A DNA stretch of 64,000 nucleotides from Capilliphycus salinus (GTDB taxonomy: Bacteria > Cyanobacteriota > Cyanobacteriia > Cyanobacteriales > Microcoleaceae): the NCBI RefSeq assembly GCF_047276495.1, contig NZ_CP178543.1, positions 5,332,001-5,396,000 on the forward strand, given 5' to 3'. Every line of letters begins with the position of its first letter. Positions within the stretch are counted from its first letter, which is position 1. Below are positions 27,769 to 37,160 of this stretch, in pieces. Made by a program: the position numbers and the translations under genes. Under the pieces are notes generated by a model, which searched no databases, was not told where the DNA came from, and saw only the letters and a list, made by a program, of their open reading frames with translations.

Positions 27769-27837
27769 TTAACCCTCTAATTCCAAAAGGTTATATGAAA
27801 TACTGAAAGATTTGCGACTGATAAGCGATCAAAAATC

Positions 27838-27904
27838 TTGTAGGGGCGGGTTCAGTCAAAATCTCAGTCTTCTCAGCAATAACTTACATAAACCCGCCCC
27901 GTCA
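27838..27904. repeat. GGGGCGGGTT palindromic repeat, copy 2
   Basis: TAGGGGCGGGTTCAGTC on the left and ATAAACCCGCCCC on the right are inverted arms around an AT-rich ~35-bp spacer that also matches the copy at 58456 (GTCAAAATCT). It lies between two convergent genes. Confidence 0.75.
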
Positions 27905-27966
27905 GGCGTCTATTCTCATTATTTTCTGTATTTCAGATTAACACGAAAATCATTGAGATTCTACCT

Positions 27967-29757
27967 TTACAAACCATACACCCAAATAATCAATAACGGG
28001 GTAAAAATGGTTAATAATGCCGACAGGGGAGCGCCAACTTTTGTAAAGTCAAAAAACTTATAACCTCCGGTACTGTAAACCATTGTATTGGTTTGATAGC
28101 CAATCGGCGTCATAAAGCTACAAGATGCGGCTAATGTTACCGCAAACATCAACGCAAAGGGGTTTAAACTGAGGGTTTTTGCGACTTCAACCGCAATCGG
28201 AATCATCAATAAAACCGAAGCATTGTTCGAGAGAATTTCCGTAAGAAATACAGTCACCAGATAGAAAAACAACACAATCCAATAACCGGAAAGATTACCC
28301 CCAACCGTTACTAACCCACTGGCTAACCATTCGGTTGTTCCTGATTTTTCCATCGCAGTTCCTAAGGGGATTAATCCGGCTAAGAGAAAAATAACATCCC
28401 AACGAATGGCGCCATAAATTTCACCGGGTTTGAGACATCCGGTAATCACCATTAAAATTACCCCGGCTAAAGCGCTGACCAAAATCGGCATTAAATCAAA
28501 AGCAGCGCTGAGGACAACACCCGCTACAATCGCCAGCGCAATTTTAGCTTTATCTTGTCGTAAAGTTTCCACATCCCGCTGTTCAAGTACCAATAATTCT
28601 CGGGTCGTTTGTAAACCAATAAAGCTTTGTTTTGGCCCTTGAACTAACAGCAAATCCCCAAATCGTAAGGGGGTTTTCCCCAAACGTCCCCGAACTAATT
28701 CCGCACCTCGACGAATTGCTAAAACGGTCGCGTTATAACGTTGTCGGAAGCGCAAATCTTTTAACGTCGTCCCAATTAATCGAGAGTTAGAAAGGATTAA
28801 CACTTCGCCGATTTTTTCCTCTCCCGAACTTAAAACCGATTCAATCGAGTCGCCTTTAAACTGTACATCGGGTAAGATATTTAACCCTCTTTCTTCCCGA
28901 ATTTTCAGCAAATCATCTCGACTACAACGAATAATTAAAATATCACCTTCGCGCAACTTTTTATCGGCGACCGGTTGGGGAAGGTGAACTTTATCCCGCA
29001 CCAATTCTAAAACGTCTAAGTCAAACTTTCGCTGAATTTCACTTTCTCGCAGGGTTTGTCCGACTAAACTGGATTGGGGCGTAATAATTACTTCACTCAG
29101 ATAGTCATTAATATCGTAGCTTTCCCCTAAAAAATCCATTCCGTTCGATTTCCGTCGGGGGAGAAGATAGGGCGCGATAAAGGCAATATAAACCAAGCCA
29201 ATTAAAAAGGCAATTATTCCGACTTGGGTAAACTGAAATAACGTAAACGCTCCATATCCCAATTTTTCGGATAAACCGCTGGCGAGAATATTGGTAGAGG
29301 TCCCAATTAAGGTAATCATTCCCCCTAAAATAGAGGAATAGGAAAGGGGAATCAAAACTTTGGATAACGGGATTTTTTGCTGTTTGCACCAATCTTCAAT
29401 AATCGGCAAAAAAATCGCCACCACAGCCGTATTATTAATAAAAGCACTAATCGGGCCGACAATTGCACCCATGATAAAAATTTGTTGAGAAGGATGTTTT
29501 CCGCCCCATTTTATTAACAAATCTCGAACAATTTGAATCACCCCCGTGCGAGTAATTCCCGCACTGAGAATAAACATCGCCATGACGGTAATTGTGGCGG
29601 AATTTCCAAACCCAGAAATTCCTTCATTGGGAGTGACTAACCCTAAGATCATCAGAAGAACTGTAACGCTCAATGCTGTTAAATCGACGGGTAGCCATTC
29701 AACAACAAAGCTTATTAAAGCTAAAATCAGTACAATGAGTGTCAGAACAATTTCCAT
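27967..29757 (-). CDS. SLC13/DASS-family transporter with two RCK_C (TrkA-C) domains
   Basis: This 596-residue inner-membrane transporter has two membrane halves (residues ~1-200 and ~400-596) around a cytoplasmic insert with two TrkA-C/RCK_C modules (~215-300 and ~305-390; SSLVGQTLRESEIQRKF, GDILIIRCSRDDL, RFGDLLLVQGP). Family motifs include SAFINNTAVVAIFLP and SSILGGMITLIGTSTN in the first half, and ILSNNASVLLMIPIA and ASCSFMTPIGYQTN in the second. These two SNT-like motifs build the Na+/substrate sites. Substrate is likely sulfate or a dicarboxylate; RCK domains suggest nucleotide-controlled gating. Cyanobacterial homologues (Sll0640-like) have been linked to sulfate, which is not proven here. 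Confidence 0.9.
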   Translation of the reverse strand: MEIVLTLIVLILALISFVVEWLPVDLTALSVTVLLMILGLVTPNEGISGFGNSATITVMAMFILSAGITRTGVIQIVRDLLIKWGGKHPSQQIFIMGAIVGPISAFINNTAVVAIFLPIIEDWCKQQKIPLSKVLIPLSYSSILGGMITLIGTSTNILASGLSEKLGYGAFTLFQFTQVGIIAFLIGLVYIAFIAPYLLPRRKSNGMDFLGESYDINDYLSEVIITPQSSLVGQTLRESEIQRKFDLDVLELVRDKVHLPQPVADKKLREGDILIIRCSRDDLLKIREERGLNILPDVQFKGDSIESVLSSGEEKIGEVLILSNSRLIGTTLKDLRFRQRYNATVLAIRRGAELVRGRLGKTPLRFGDLLLVQGPKQSFIGLQTTRELLVLEQRDVETLRQDKAKIALAIVAGVVLSAAFDLMPILVSALAGVILMVITGCLKPGEIYGAIRWDVIFLLAGLIPLGTAMEKSGTTEWLASGLVTVGGNLSGYWIVLFFYLVTVFLTEILSNNASVLLMIPIAVEVAKTLSLNPFALMFAVTLAASCSFMTPIGYQTNTMVYSTGGYKFFDFTKVGAPLSALLTIFTPLLIIWVYGL

Positions 29758-30332
29758 ACTAAAGTAATACCTGGTTTATTGGCATTGAAAGCGATCTCCG
29801 TTCAATTGTTTTGAGCCAAAAGACTCAACTCTAACTCCATGAATTCATAAATTTTATCTAGTCTAACCTAATTTTAAAGATGTCATCGTTTTCATTTCTC
29901 GATTCAATTATCGGTATTGGACAGGGACAATGTAGAGTAGACTCTCAGTAGATTTTGAACCCATGACATTGAATTAGGTTGGCCCAGAAATCAAAGCAAC
30001 CTGAACAGAAATCCTTTAAACTTGTATCAAAGCTTGCGGTTTAGCGTCCCAGACTCTCAAGATTTTTACGGTGGCAATTGCCTACAGAAGTTGAGATGGC
30101 GATCGATAATGATCGTAAAACATCCATTGAATGTGGCAGGATATCCTGCATCAATATACCCTTTTTTGCAATACACCCCGAGTTCCTACTCTCTGTAGCA
30201 ATAAATAGTTTTTCTGCCATGATGGTGTTTTCATGCAGTCGGATTTCTCGTCAACTATTTATCCTTGACTAGATTGGCTGTTGGTTTACACAATATAGCT
30301 AAACCTTACAGTTGATTCTAATCTAATCTAAC
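29758..30332. other. Intergenic region SLC13 transporter / short GUN4 gene
   Basis: About 575 bp between divergent starts. I see a 14-bp palindrome GCAGGATATCCTGC (30136-30149) and GCGATCGATAATGATCG nearby, but no gene. The open frame around 30078-30272 lacks protein-like features. Confidence 0.4.
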
Positions 30333-30788
30333 ATGGTCGTGTCTGACGTCAAATTGTGTTCGGATTGCGGAGTTGACTACACAACCCTGCAAGATCTTCT
30401 CGCGAGTGGTCAATGGAAAGCCGCCAGTCGAGAAACAACTCGGGTGATGCGGATGGCGGCGCGACAGACTTCCGATCGCGAGTTTAGCGCATCCGATGTG
30501 GAAAAATTACCCTGTGCGGACTTGCGGACTATCGATCAACTTTGGGTGGCGTCTTCCGAGGGACATTTTGGCTTTTCGGTACAATACCAAATTTGGGAGA
30601 GTCTGGGAAAAGGTACCGACTGGGATAGTTATTCTCGTTTGGGGGAGGTTTTGGGGTGGCGAAGGGGGGGAAGTTGGATTTCTTTCTTTAAACTTACCCA
30701 TAATTTACAAGCACCATCAGGCCACCTTCCTTTTTCTCACCGGTGGTTTTTTTCTGTGATGAATCGTTTAGAAACTTGTCAAATTTGA
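30333..30788 (+). CDS. Short GUN4-domain protein
   Basis: At 151 residues this is essentially a bare GUN4 core: DYTTLQDLLASGQWKAASRE, then LPCADLRTIDQLWVAS, GHFGFSVQYQIWESLG, LGEVLGWRRGG and GHLPFSHRW. Canonical GUN4 (~230 aa) has an additional N-terminal helical domain that is absent. An LCSDCG at residues 8-13 may be a relic of the zinc ribbon seen in the paralogue at 3834. GUN4 binds protoporphyrins and activates Mg-chelatase; whether this small form does so, or acts as a bilin or haem sensor, is open. No Shine-Dalgarno is evident. Repeats start immediately after its stop. Confidence 0.88.
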   Translation: MVVSDVKLCSDCGVDYTTLQDLLASGQWKAASRETTRVMRMAARQTSDREFSASDVEKLPCADLRTIDQLWVASSEGHFGFSVQYQIWESLGKGTDWDSYSRLGEVLGWRRGGSWISFFKLTHNLQAPSGHLPFSHRWFFSVMNRLETCQI

Positions 30789-30790
30789 GT

Positions 30791-30926
30791 TGTAGGGTGC
30801 GTCAAATTGTTAACCGTTTTTTCCCCAAAAGAAATCTAAAAGTTTGACGCACCAAAACTCTATTGTAGGGTGCGTCAAATTGTTAACCGTTTTTTCCCCA
30901 AAAGAAATCTAAAAGTTTGACGCACC
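30791..30926. repeat. Two identical 63-bp direct repeats (GGTGCGTCAAA family)
   Basis: Copies at 30791-30853 and 30864-30926 appear identical, with a 73-bp period. Each begins TGTAGGGTGCGTCAAATT and ends AGTTTGACGCACC, so each is itself an imperfect palindrome. An inverted half copy (AATTTGACGCACC) is at about 31145-31158. Confidence 0.9.
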
Positions 30927-30940
30927 TCAACTTTCTTAAT

Positions 30941-31127
30941 TGTTATGATATCTGGTTGATTAATGCCTGTTATTAGAGCGGGTTTTTACATCTCACCAGT
31001 GTTTTCAGTTATCAGTAACCTCACGAATTCTGAGAGGGGCGGGTTTAGATTAGTTATCTGTGGGAAAACATAAATAATTGCTGAACCCGCCCCTACAGAA
31101 TAATTATTGATTAGTCGGATATCATAT
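30941..31127. repeat. Palindromic MITE-like element, copy 3 (with inverted ends)
   Basis: Left end TTATGATATCTGGTTGATTAAT and right end ATTGATTAGTCGGATATCAT are imperfect inverted repeats of about 20 bp. Inside lies the GAGGGGCGGGTTTAG...CTGAACCCGCCCCTAC hairpin (31034-31096). The element sits between oppositely oriented pieces of the GTGCGTCAAA repeat, so it may have been inserted in that repeat. Confidence 0.65.
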
Positions 31128-31167
31128 CGCCTAAAAGTATAACACAATTTGACGCACCGAACCCCTT

Positions 31168-32568
31168 TTAAACCTGATTAGAATTAACAACAGGTTGGCG
31201 CGAAGGTTGATAGAAACTGGCAACTAATGCGACCATCAACCACCACAAAGTATTAACTTGGGGACGATACCAAACCGTATCCACCGCACCGTGCGCCAGC
31301 ATTCCGACAATGGTCGCGATCGCCGCCATTAACCACAATCCTTGAGTATTTCTCAATTCTCGCAACCGTTGCAATTGTAACCAACCTTGCTGCAAAGTTA
31401 CAACTAACAACCACAGAAAACAACTTAACCCAATAATTCCCGTTTCGACAGCCACTTCTAAAATCACAGAATAGGCACTCAAAGCGCTGTAGCGGGGTCT
31501 CATATAAAGCGGGTAAATTTTATTAAAAGCGTTATTACCCGGCCCTATGCCTAAAATTGGGCGATCCTGAATCATTTCTATTACTGCCGCCCAAACGTTC
31601 ATTCGGAAGTTGTTGCTGCTGTCTTCTCGACCTGCAAAAATACTCGCAACTCGCAAGCGCAAACTGGGAACAACCAAAACAGCTAAGATTAAAATAGCGG
31701 CTAAACTGGCAATTCCAATCGGTACCGCCCATTTACGCCAAAACGGTGAAAAATTAATACTCAACCAATACAATAATAACACCGCTAACGTAAACATTAA
31801 AGCCACAAAACCGATCCAACCGCCCCGACTAAATGTTAGTACCAAACAGGCAGAATTAACAACCGTCATGGTTAATCCCAAGGCTTTGGGTAGCCAACCT
31901 TCCCAAACAAATATCGCCGCCACACTTAACGCACAAGCCGGTAATAAATATCCCGCCAATAAGTTAGGATTTCCCAAGAAACTAAACACCCGAATTAAAT
32001 CCGCTTGTGCAGAAGTTGGATCGACCCAAGTTGCCGAGGCTTCCACCCCAAAAAACCACTGTCGCAAACCGTAAATACTGACAATGAGAACAATATGCAG
32101 ATAAAACGTGATAAAAATAGAACGAACCCGGGGCGATCGCAATATTCTAGCCATTAAGAAAAATAGCAACAAATACAGCGTTAGCTTGATTAAACCCGTT
32201 AGTGCCGCAGCTTTTACGGGAGATAAAGCCGTCGCCGCCACCGCAATTCCCCAGTACAATAATACTAATAAATGAATCGGGGTAAATGCGGTTTCCGAGG
32301 GGTCATCACACAAGGTTATTAGCACCCAAAACCCCGCACAAGCAATGAGTAAAACCCCAATTAAAGCGGTACCGACAAACGGCGCCAAACCAAACAGCAA
32401 ACTGATTAAAATCGCACCGAGAGGTTCCCCCCACTGCATCAGCCAACTCGTTTGTCGCCAGCTTCGCAGACAACCACCGAGGCGATAAAGGAGGCTACCA
32501 TTGCGCCATTGATAGGGGGAGAGATAGGTCAGGGTTAACTGTTGCCAAATTGAATTAAGCGTTGTCAT
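31168..32568 (-). CDS. ictB: IctB-type O-antigen-ligase-fold membrane protein
   Basis: IctB is a polytopic protein first linked to inorganic-carbon accumulation in Synechococcus and belonging to the O-antigen ligase (Wzy/WaaL) superfamily; its true biochemical function is still debated. From ATG 32568 it has ~466 residues, matching the family; an upstream in-frame ATG at 32610 would add 14 residues. About ten membrane helices are visible. Conserved segments include RVFSFLGNPNLLAGYL, TFSRGGWIGF, the large periplasmic loop with IQDRPILGIGPGNNAFNKIY and the end region AHGAVDTVWYRPQVNTLWW. The gene is monocistronic and divergent from the GT39-like gene. Confidence 0.92.
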   Translation of the reverse strand: MTTLNSIWQQLTLTYLSPYQWRNGSLLYRLGGCLRSWRQTSWLMQWGEPLGAILISLLFGLAPFVGTALIGVLLIACAGFWVLITLCDDPSETAFTPIHLLVLLYWGIAVAATALSPVKAAALTGLIKLTLYLLLFFLMARILRSPRVRSIFITFYLHIVLIVSIYGLRQWFFGVEASATWVDPTSAQADLIRVFSFLGNPNLLAGYLLPACALSVAAIFVWEGWLPKALGLTMTVVNSACLVLTFSRGGWIGFVALMFTLAVLLLYWLSINFSPFWRKWAVPIGIASLAAILILAVLVVPSLRLRVASIFAGREDSSNNFRMNVWAAVIEMIQDRPILGIGPGNNAFNKIYPLYMRPRYSALSAYSVILEVAVETGIIGLSCFLWLLVVTLQQGWLQLQRLRELRNTQGLWLMAAIATIVGMLAHGAVDTVWYRPQVNTLWWLMVALVASFYQPSRQPVVNSNQV

Positions 32569-32708
32569 GGGTTTGTTGTTTGTAGCGGGGTGAGAAAATT
32601 TTTGTTCCAATAATGTCTACAGCACAGGGTATCATCGATGAGGACAGTATTCAAGATTTTAAACAATCTTCTGACATTTTCTAACCATTAAGTTCTAAAC
32701 CTAAAGTA

Positions 32709-34295
32709 ATGAAGTCCTCAAAACCTGCAAACCCCTGGTTAAAACAGTTGGCGATTATTTTGATGATTATTGGCATTGGATTTCGGTTTGTCAATCTCGG
32801 TCATAAAGTTTATTGGTACGATGAAGTTCAAACCTCTTTTAGAATTTCCGGCTATACCCAAGAGGAATTTTTTCAACAAGTTTATATCGGTTGGCCGGAT
32901 ACCGTCGAACATTTACTCAATATTTATCAATATCCAACCCCCGAACGCAATTTACAGGATTCTTTTACCGCTTTAACCAAACATCCGGAACATACTCCCC
33001 TTTATTTTCTCACGGCTCGCTTTTGGATGCAAACTTTTAGTCATTCTACCGCAACAATTAGAAGTTTATCGGCTTTCATTAGTTTACTCATTTTTCCGGC
33101 GATTTATTGGCTGTGTTGGGAGTTGTTTAAGTCGGCGTCTGTCAGTTGGGTGGCGATGGGGATTGTGGCGATTTCTCCGTTTCATCTTCTCTACGCTCAA
33201 GAAGCCAGAGCTTATAGTCTTTGGGCTGTTAGTATTTTACTCTCCAGTGCGGCTTTATTGCAAGCGTTGAGAATCGGTCAAACTGAAAAATCTCTGAAGG
33301 CTAAAATTGCACGTTGGGGAATTTATTCGCTTACCGTTGGCTTGGGATTGTACAGTCATTTGTTTTCTATTTTTGTTTTTGCGGCACAGGCGGTTTATGT
33401 CTTTTTAACTCCAGTTTGGCAAAAGCGAAAATTCATTCTTCCCTATCTATTTTCGAGTTTAATTGGAGTTGTGCTGTTTAGTCCTTGGGTGTTTATTTTT
33501 GTTCAAAACCTAGATTTTTTCTTGAAAAATACGGAATCTCGACTGGTTCCTCGCGAGGGTTTTATCTTATTTTGGTTTTTGAATTTAAACCGGATTTTCT
33601 TCGATGTCAACCAGGGAATTAGTCCGTTAAATGTAACCTTGTATTTAACTCTGGCTTTAACAATATACGCCTTTTATTTTTTAATCAAAAACACGCCGAA
33701 AAACGTTTGGTTGTTCATTCTAACTCTGATTGGAGTTCCGGGAATGATTTTGATTTTACCGGATATTATCTTAGGCGGACGGGGTTCAACTATTGCTCGA
33801 TATGCCATGCCCTGTTATTTGGGGATTCAAATTGCAGCGGCTTATCTTTTGACGGAAAAACTAACAACTCCGAAAATTCCAAGTTCGCAGAAAAAACGCT
33901 GGCAATGGATTTTTTACACTCTAATTTTTACCGGGGTTTTATCCTGTACGGTGAGTTTATTTCATCCCGTTTGGTGGCACAAAAGTTATGCCAAAAGTCG
34001 AGATATTCCCATTTCTGCTCAAATTATCAATCAATCCCCATCTCCGCTCGTTATCAGCGACGAAGAACCGGGAAGAATTATGTCTTTGCTGCACGAACTC
34101 AAACCAAACGTTAAAGTTCAATTGATGCCGGAATATCAAGTTCCCGTCTTGCCAAAAATAGAACCGTTTAGCGATGTTTTGTTGTACCGTCCAACCCAAA
34201 GATTAATTGAAGGAATGGAAAAAATCTATAACGTTAAAGTTGAGAAACCCTACGAAACCAGTTGGGTGAGAAAAGTCGTATTTCCGCAAAAATAA
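32709..34295 (+). CDS. GT39/ArnT-like membrane glycosyltransferase
   Basis: The 528-residue protein has an N-terminal TM, then the acidic loop LGHKVYWYDEVQTSFRISGY that corresponds to the catalytic D/E loop of GT-C glycosyltransferases using polyprenyl-phosphate sugars, then ~10 more TMs (SFISLLIFPAIYWLCWELF; ISPFHLLYAQEARAYSLWAV) and a C-terminal soluble domain. The motif AQEARAYSL is typical of the PMT/ArnT-like family. It likely transfers a sugar from a lipid carrier to an exported target in the plasma membrane. The donor and acceptor are unknown. It is divergent from ictB with a ~140-bp gap. Confidence 0.85.
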   Translation: MKSSKPANPWLKQLAIILMIIGIGFRFVNLGHKVYWYDEVQTSFRISGYTQEEFFQQVYIGWPDTVEHLLNIYQYPTPERNLQDSFTALTKHPEHTPLYFLTARFWMQTFSHSTATIRSLSAFISLLIFPAIYWLCWELFKSASVSWVAMGIVAISPFHLLYAQEARAYSLWAVSILLSSAALLQALRIGQTEKSLKAKIARWGIYSLTVGLGLYSHLFSIFVFAAQAVYVFLTPVWQKRKFILPYLFSSLIGVVLFSPWVFIFVQNLDFFLKNTESRLVPREGFILFWFLNLNRIFFDVNQGISPLNVTLYLTLALTIYAFYFLIKNTPKNVWLFILTLIGVPGMILILPDIILGGRGSTIARYAMPCYLGIQIAAAYLLTEKLTTPKIPSSQKKRWQWIFYTLIFTGVLSCTVSLFHPVWWHKSYAKSRDIPISAQIINQSPSPLVISDEEPGRIMSLLHELKPNVKVQLMPEYQVPVLPKIEPFSDVLLYRPTQRLIEGMEKIYNVKVEKPYETSWVRKVVFPQK

Positions 34296-34336
34296 TAGCT
34301 AACTGCTACAGTAAAATAGTAATGATTTGAGGTAAA

Positions 34337-35122
34337 ATGATTAGGATGACAGAGATATCGACCGACCCCAATGTATCGCTTACATTTCCCGATCACACTC
34401 AACTTCCAGAATCAGATGGTACATTTGTGAAAAATTTTCAGGAGCATCCTCAAAGTCTACTTTTAACGGATTCTATCGGATTAATTCTACAACAATTACA
34501 TCCCGATGGACAATATGCTATCGGACAAGATTGTGGAATTTATTGGCGAGAAACGAATCCCCCCGAACAAGGTGCAATTGCTCCAGACTGGTTTTATGTT
34601 CCCAATGTTCCGCCGAGACTGGGAGACAAAATTCGCCGTTCCTATGTTTACTGGCGGGAACTGATGGTGCCGTTGATTGTGTTAGAATTTGCCAGTGGAG
34701 AAGGTCTCGAAGAACGGGATAAAACTCCTTTGTTTACATCAAGCGGAGAAGTTCAAAAACCGGGTAAATTTTGGGTTTATGAACGAATCCTTCGCATTCC
34801 CTATTACGGAATTTTTGAGATTAATCGCAATCAATTAGAAGTTTATCATTTGGTTGATTTCACCTATCAACAGATGGAAGCAAACGAACGGAATCATTAT
34901 CCAATTCCTCCCCTTGGTGTAGAATTAGGCTTATGGAATGGAACCTATCAAAATCAGACTCAATCTTGGTTGCGTTGGTGGGATTTAGACGGAAATTAGT
35001 TGCTAATTGGACAAGAACTGGCGGAAAAAGAACGACAACGGGCCGAACTTGCCGAACAAAAAGCTGCACAATTAGCCGAACGTTTGCGAGAAATGGGAAT
35101 TGAACCCGAAGCGTTAGAATAG
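34337..35122 (+). pseudogene. Uma2 (DUF820) family endonuclease, split by an in-frame amber codon
   Basis: A PD-(D/E)XK-fold Uma2 protein, the family most expanded in cyanobacteria. The first 220 residues contain IGQDCGIYWRE, AIAPDWFYVPN (the D of the active site), PLIVLEFASGEGLEERD (E-x-x-S/G) and KFWVYERILRIPYYGIFEI with the lysine/tyrosine region. The frame meets TAG at 34997-34999 and then stays open in the same frame for 40 more codons (LLIGQELAEKERQRAELAEQ, then LAERLREMGIEPEALE) to TAG 35120-35122. That tail is the usual coiled coil of Uma2 proteins. The catalytic core is intact, so a truncated product may be functional. It abuts the convergent folP gene by 3 bp. Confidence 0.85.
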
Positions 35123-35125
35123 AAA

Positions 35126-35980
35126 CTAAACGCGATAAATAGCATCGGCGACCCGACAAACATCAACCATTTCTTTGACATCGTGAACCCGCAAAATATC
35201 CCCCGAACCGACAATAGCAGCAACGCAAGCCGCAGCCGTTCCCCAAACTCGTTTTTGAGGGTCTTTTTCGTTGAGAATATGACCGATAAAACTTTTCCGA
35301 GATGGCCCAACCAACAGGGGAAAACCCAATGATTTTAACTTCGGAAGGTGTCGGAGAATTTCTAAATTTTGTTCGTAAGTTTTAGCAAAACCAATCCCCG
35401 GATCGAGTATAATATTCTTGGGGTCAATTCCAGCCGTTTTTGCGGCTTGTATTCGCTCTTGGAAAAACTGGGAAATCTCCCCAATCAAATCTTGATAGTC
35501 GGTTAATTGCTGCATGGTTTTGGGAGTTCCGCGAATGTGCATTAACACAATAGGAACATCTAACTTAGCCACAACCGATAAAATTTCGGGTTCAAAAGTC
35601 GCCCCGGAAATATCGTTAATTAAATCCGCCCCCGCTTCGATAGCCGCTTGTGCAACATTCGCTCTTGTGGTATCAATAGAAAGGGGAATATTGGCTAACT
35701 CATTGGGTTGACTTCGCAGCAATTCAACCACCGGAATCACCCGATTTAACTCCTCATCTAAGGAGATTTGTTCGGAACCCGGACGGGTAGATTGACCGCC
35801 AATATCAATAATATCAACTCCTGCGGCGAGCATTTTTTCAGCTTGAGTCAAAGCCGCATCCAAAGTATTAAACTGTCCGCCATCGCTAAAACTGTCGGGT
35901 GTCACGTTCAAAACACCCATAATATAAGTTCGTTTTCCCCACTCAAACTCTTTATTTTGCAGTACAATTTTTTCGGTCAT
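35126..35980 (-). CDS. folP: Dihydropteroate synthase FolP
   Basis: FolP condenses p-aminobenzoate with dihydropterin pyrophosphate in folate synthesis; it is the sulfonamide target. The 284-residue TIM barrel has MGVLNVTPDSFSDGG (~21-35), DIGGQSTRPGS (~60-70), the SIDTTRANVAQAA and LINDISG segments, LMHIRGTPKTMQ, ILDPGIGFAKT and LVGPSRKSFIG, i.e. all pterin- and phosphate-binding motifs. It is followed upstream by tpiA on the same strand, 124 bp apart with a terminator in between, so they are probably separate transcripts. Confidence 0.96.
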   Translation of the reverse strand: MTEKIVLQNKEFEWGKRTYIMGVLNVTPDSFSDGGQFNTLDAALTQAEKMLAAGVDIIDIGGQSTRPGSEQISLDEELNRVIPVVELLRSQPNELANIPLSIDTTRANVAQAAIEAGADLINDISGATFEPEILSVVAKLDVPIVLMHIRGTPKTMQQLTDYQDLIGEISQFFQERIQAAKTAGIDPKNIILDPGIGFAKTYEQNLEILRHLPKLKSLGFPLLVGPSRKSFIGHILNEKDPQKRVWGTAAACVAAIVGSGDILRVHDVKEMVDVCRVADAIYRV

Positions 35981-36046
35981 TGAATTGTAATAAAATTAAC
36001 TAACTCGAACAAAAATTATAGCAATTTTCAGGATAATTATCCCGTT

Positions 36047-36079
36047 AAAAACCCGGCATCTCGGAGAAACCGGGTTTTT
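36047..36079 (-). terminator. Terminator of tpiA
   Basis: AAAAACCCGG and CCGGGTTTTT form a strong hairpin with a 13-nt loop. On the minus strand the T-run follows the stem ~25 bp after the tpiA stop, and the structure could also work in the other direction. Confidence 0.8.
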
Positions 36080-36103
36080 CAATTCGTGTAACTGAACAGT
36101 ATT

Positions 36104-36829
36104 TTATTGATAATTTACAATGCGAGCAAAACTATCCGGTGTCAAACTTGCTCCCCCAACCAAAGCCCCATCTATCTCTGGTTGAGCCATAATTTCATCA
36201 ATATTGTTGGGTTTAACAGAACCACCATACTGAATAGAAACATCGGGATTCTTTAACTTGCTACGAATCAAACCAATAACTCGATTTGCTTCGTCAGCCT
36301 CACAAGTTTCACCGGTTCCAATTGCCCAAATCGGTTCGTAAGCAATCACCAAATTATTTTGATCGATGTCAACTAAACCCTTTTCCAACTGAGAGAAAAT
36401 ATGGGCGTCCGTTTTCCCTGTATCACGCTGTTGTTTGCTTTCTCCCACACACAAAATCGGCGTTAAACCGTGATTTTGGGCGGCTTTCAGTCGCAAGTTA
36501 ACCGTTTCATCTGTCTCGCCAAAATATTCACGCCGTTCGCTATGGCCCACAATCACGTAACGCACGCCAATTTCCACCAACATCGGGCCAGAAATCTCTC
36601 CCGTATAAGCCCCCGAGTCTTCCCAGTGAACATTTTGAGCGCCGAGTTTAATCCGACTCCCGTGCAAACTTTTAGACATCACCCACAAAGCTGTAAACGG
36701 CACACAAAGGACAGTTTCTTGCTCGTCTGGGGTTTCATCTAACTCGGTAACAAACCCCTGCAAAAACTCTTGAGCCTCTGCCTGAGTTTTGAACATTTTC
36801 CAGTTCCCGGCAATAATCTTTTTTCTCAC
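36104..36829 (-). CDS. tpiA: Triosephosphate isomerase TpiA
   Basis: TpiA interconverts dihydroxyacetone phosphate and glyceraldehyde 3-phosphate in glycolysis and the Calvin cycle. The 241-residue protein shows the catalytic lysine in AGNWKMF (~7-13), the catalytic histidine in VGHSERREYFGE, the catalytic glutamate in VIAYEPIWAIGTGETC with loop 6, and the phosphate-binding QYGGSVKPNN and GALVGGASL. Length and motifs are entirely normal. It lies upstream of folP on the same strand. Confidence 0.97.
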   Translation of the reverse strand: MRKKIIAGNWKMFKTQAEAQEFLQGFVTELDETPDEQETVLCVPFTALWVMSKSLHGSRIKLGAQNVHWEDSGAYTGEISGPMLVEIGVRYVIVGHSERREYFGETDETVNLRLKAAQNHGLTPILCVGESKQQRDTGKTDAHIFSQLEKGLVDIDQNNLVIAYEPIWAIGTGETCEADEANRVIGLIRSKLKNPDVSIQYGGSVKPNNIDEIMAQPEIDGALVGGASLTPDSFARIVNYQ

Positions 36830-36892
36830 TGCTTAATCAATCAACTTCTGAACACAACAAAATGCCACACTCCAGTTTAAAGCGTTACGGGA

Positions 36893-37080
36893 CATTTTTA
36901 CAGTCACCAGTCACCATATGCGGGAACGTCCGTTGCTCCGATACGGAAACCGCCAAGTCCGCACTGCCTCACCAGTCACCAGTCACCAGTCACCCTCCGG
37001 GTTCGCAGTCGCTCCTTGATGGAAACCACCAAGACCGCGCTGCTCACCAGTCACCAGCGCGTTCCTTGCGACCCGGCGGA
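36893..37080. repeat. CACCAGT repeat cluster with 70-bp arm A
   Basis: CAGTCACCAGTCACC units flank a segment (36921-36990) that is exactly inverted at 38617-38686. A diverged second copy follows (~36992-37060, GCTCCTTGATGGAAACCACC). This fills much of the 330-bp gap between tpiA and the PCP-reductase-domain gene; no gene is seen in it. Confidence 0.85.
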
Positions 37081-37160
37081 ATAGTCGGTAGCAAAGTTTG
37101 CAAGAGAGTGTTTTCAGTGAACAGGTTACAGTTTCTGCCCATCTGCCTATTCCCTGTCCC

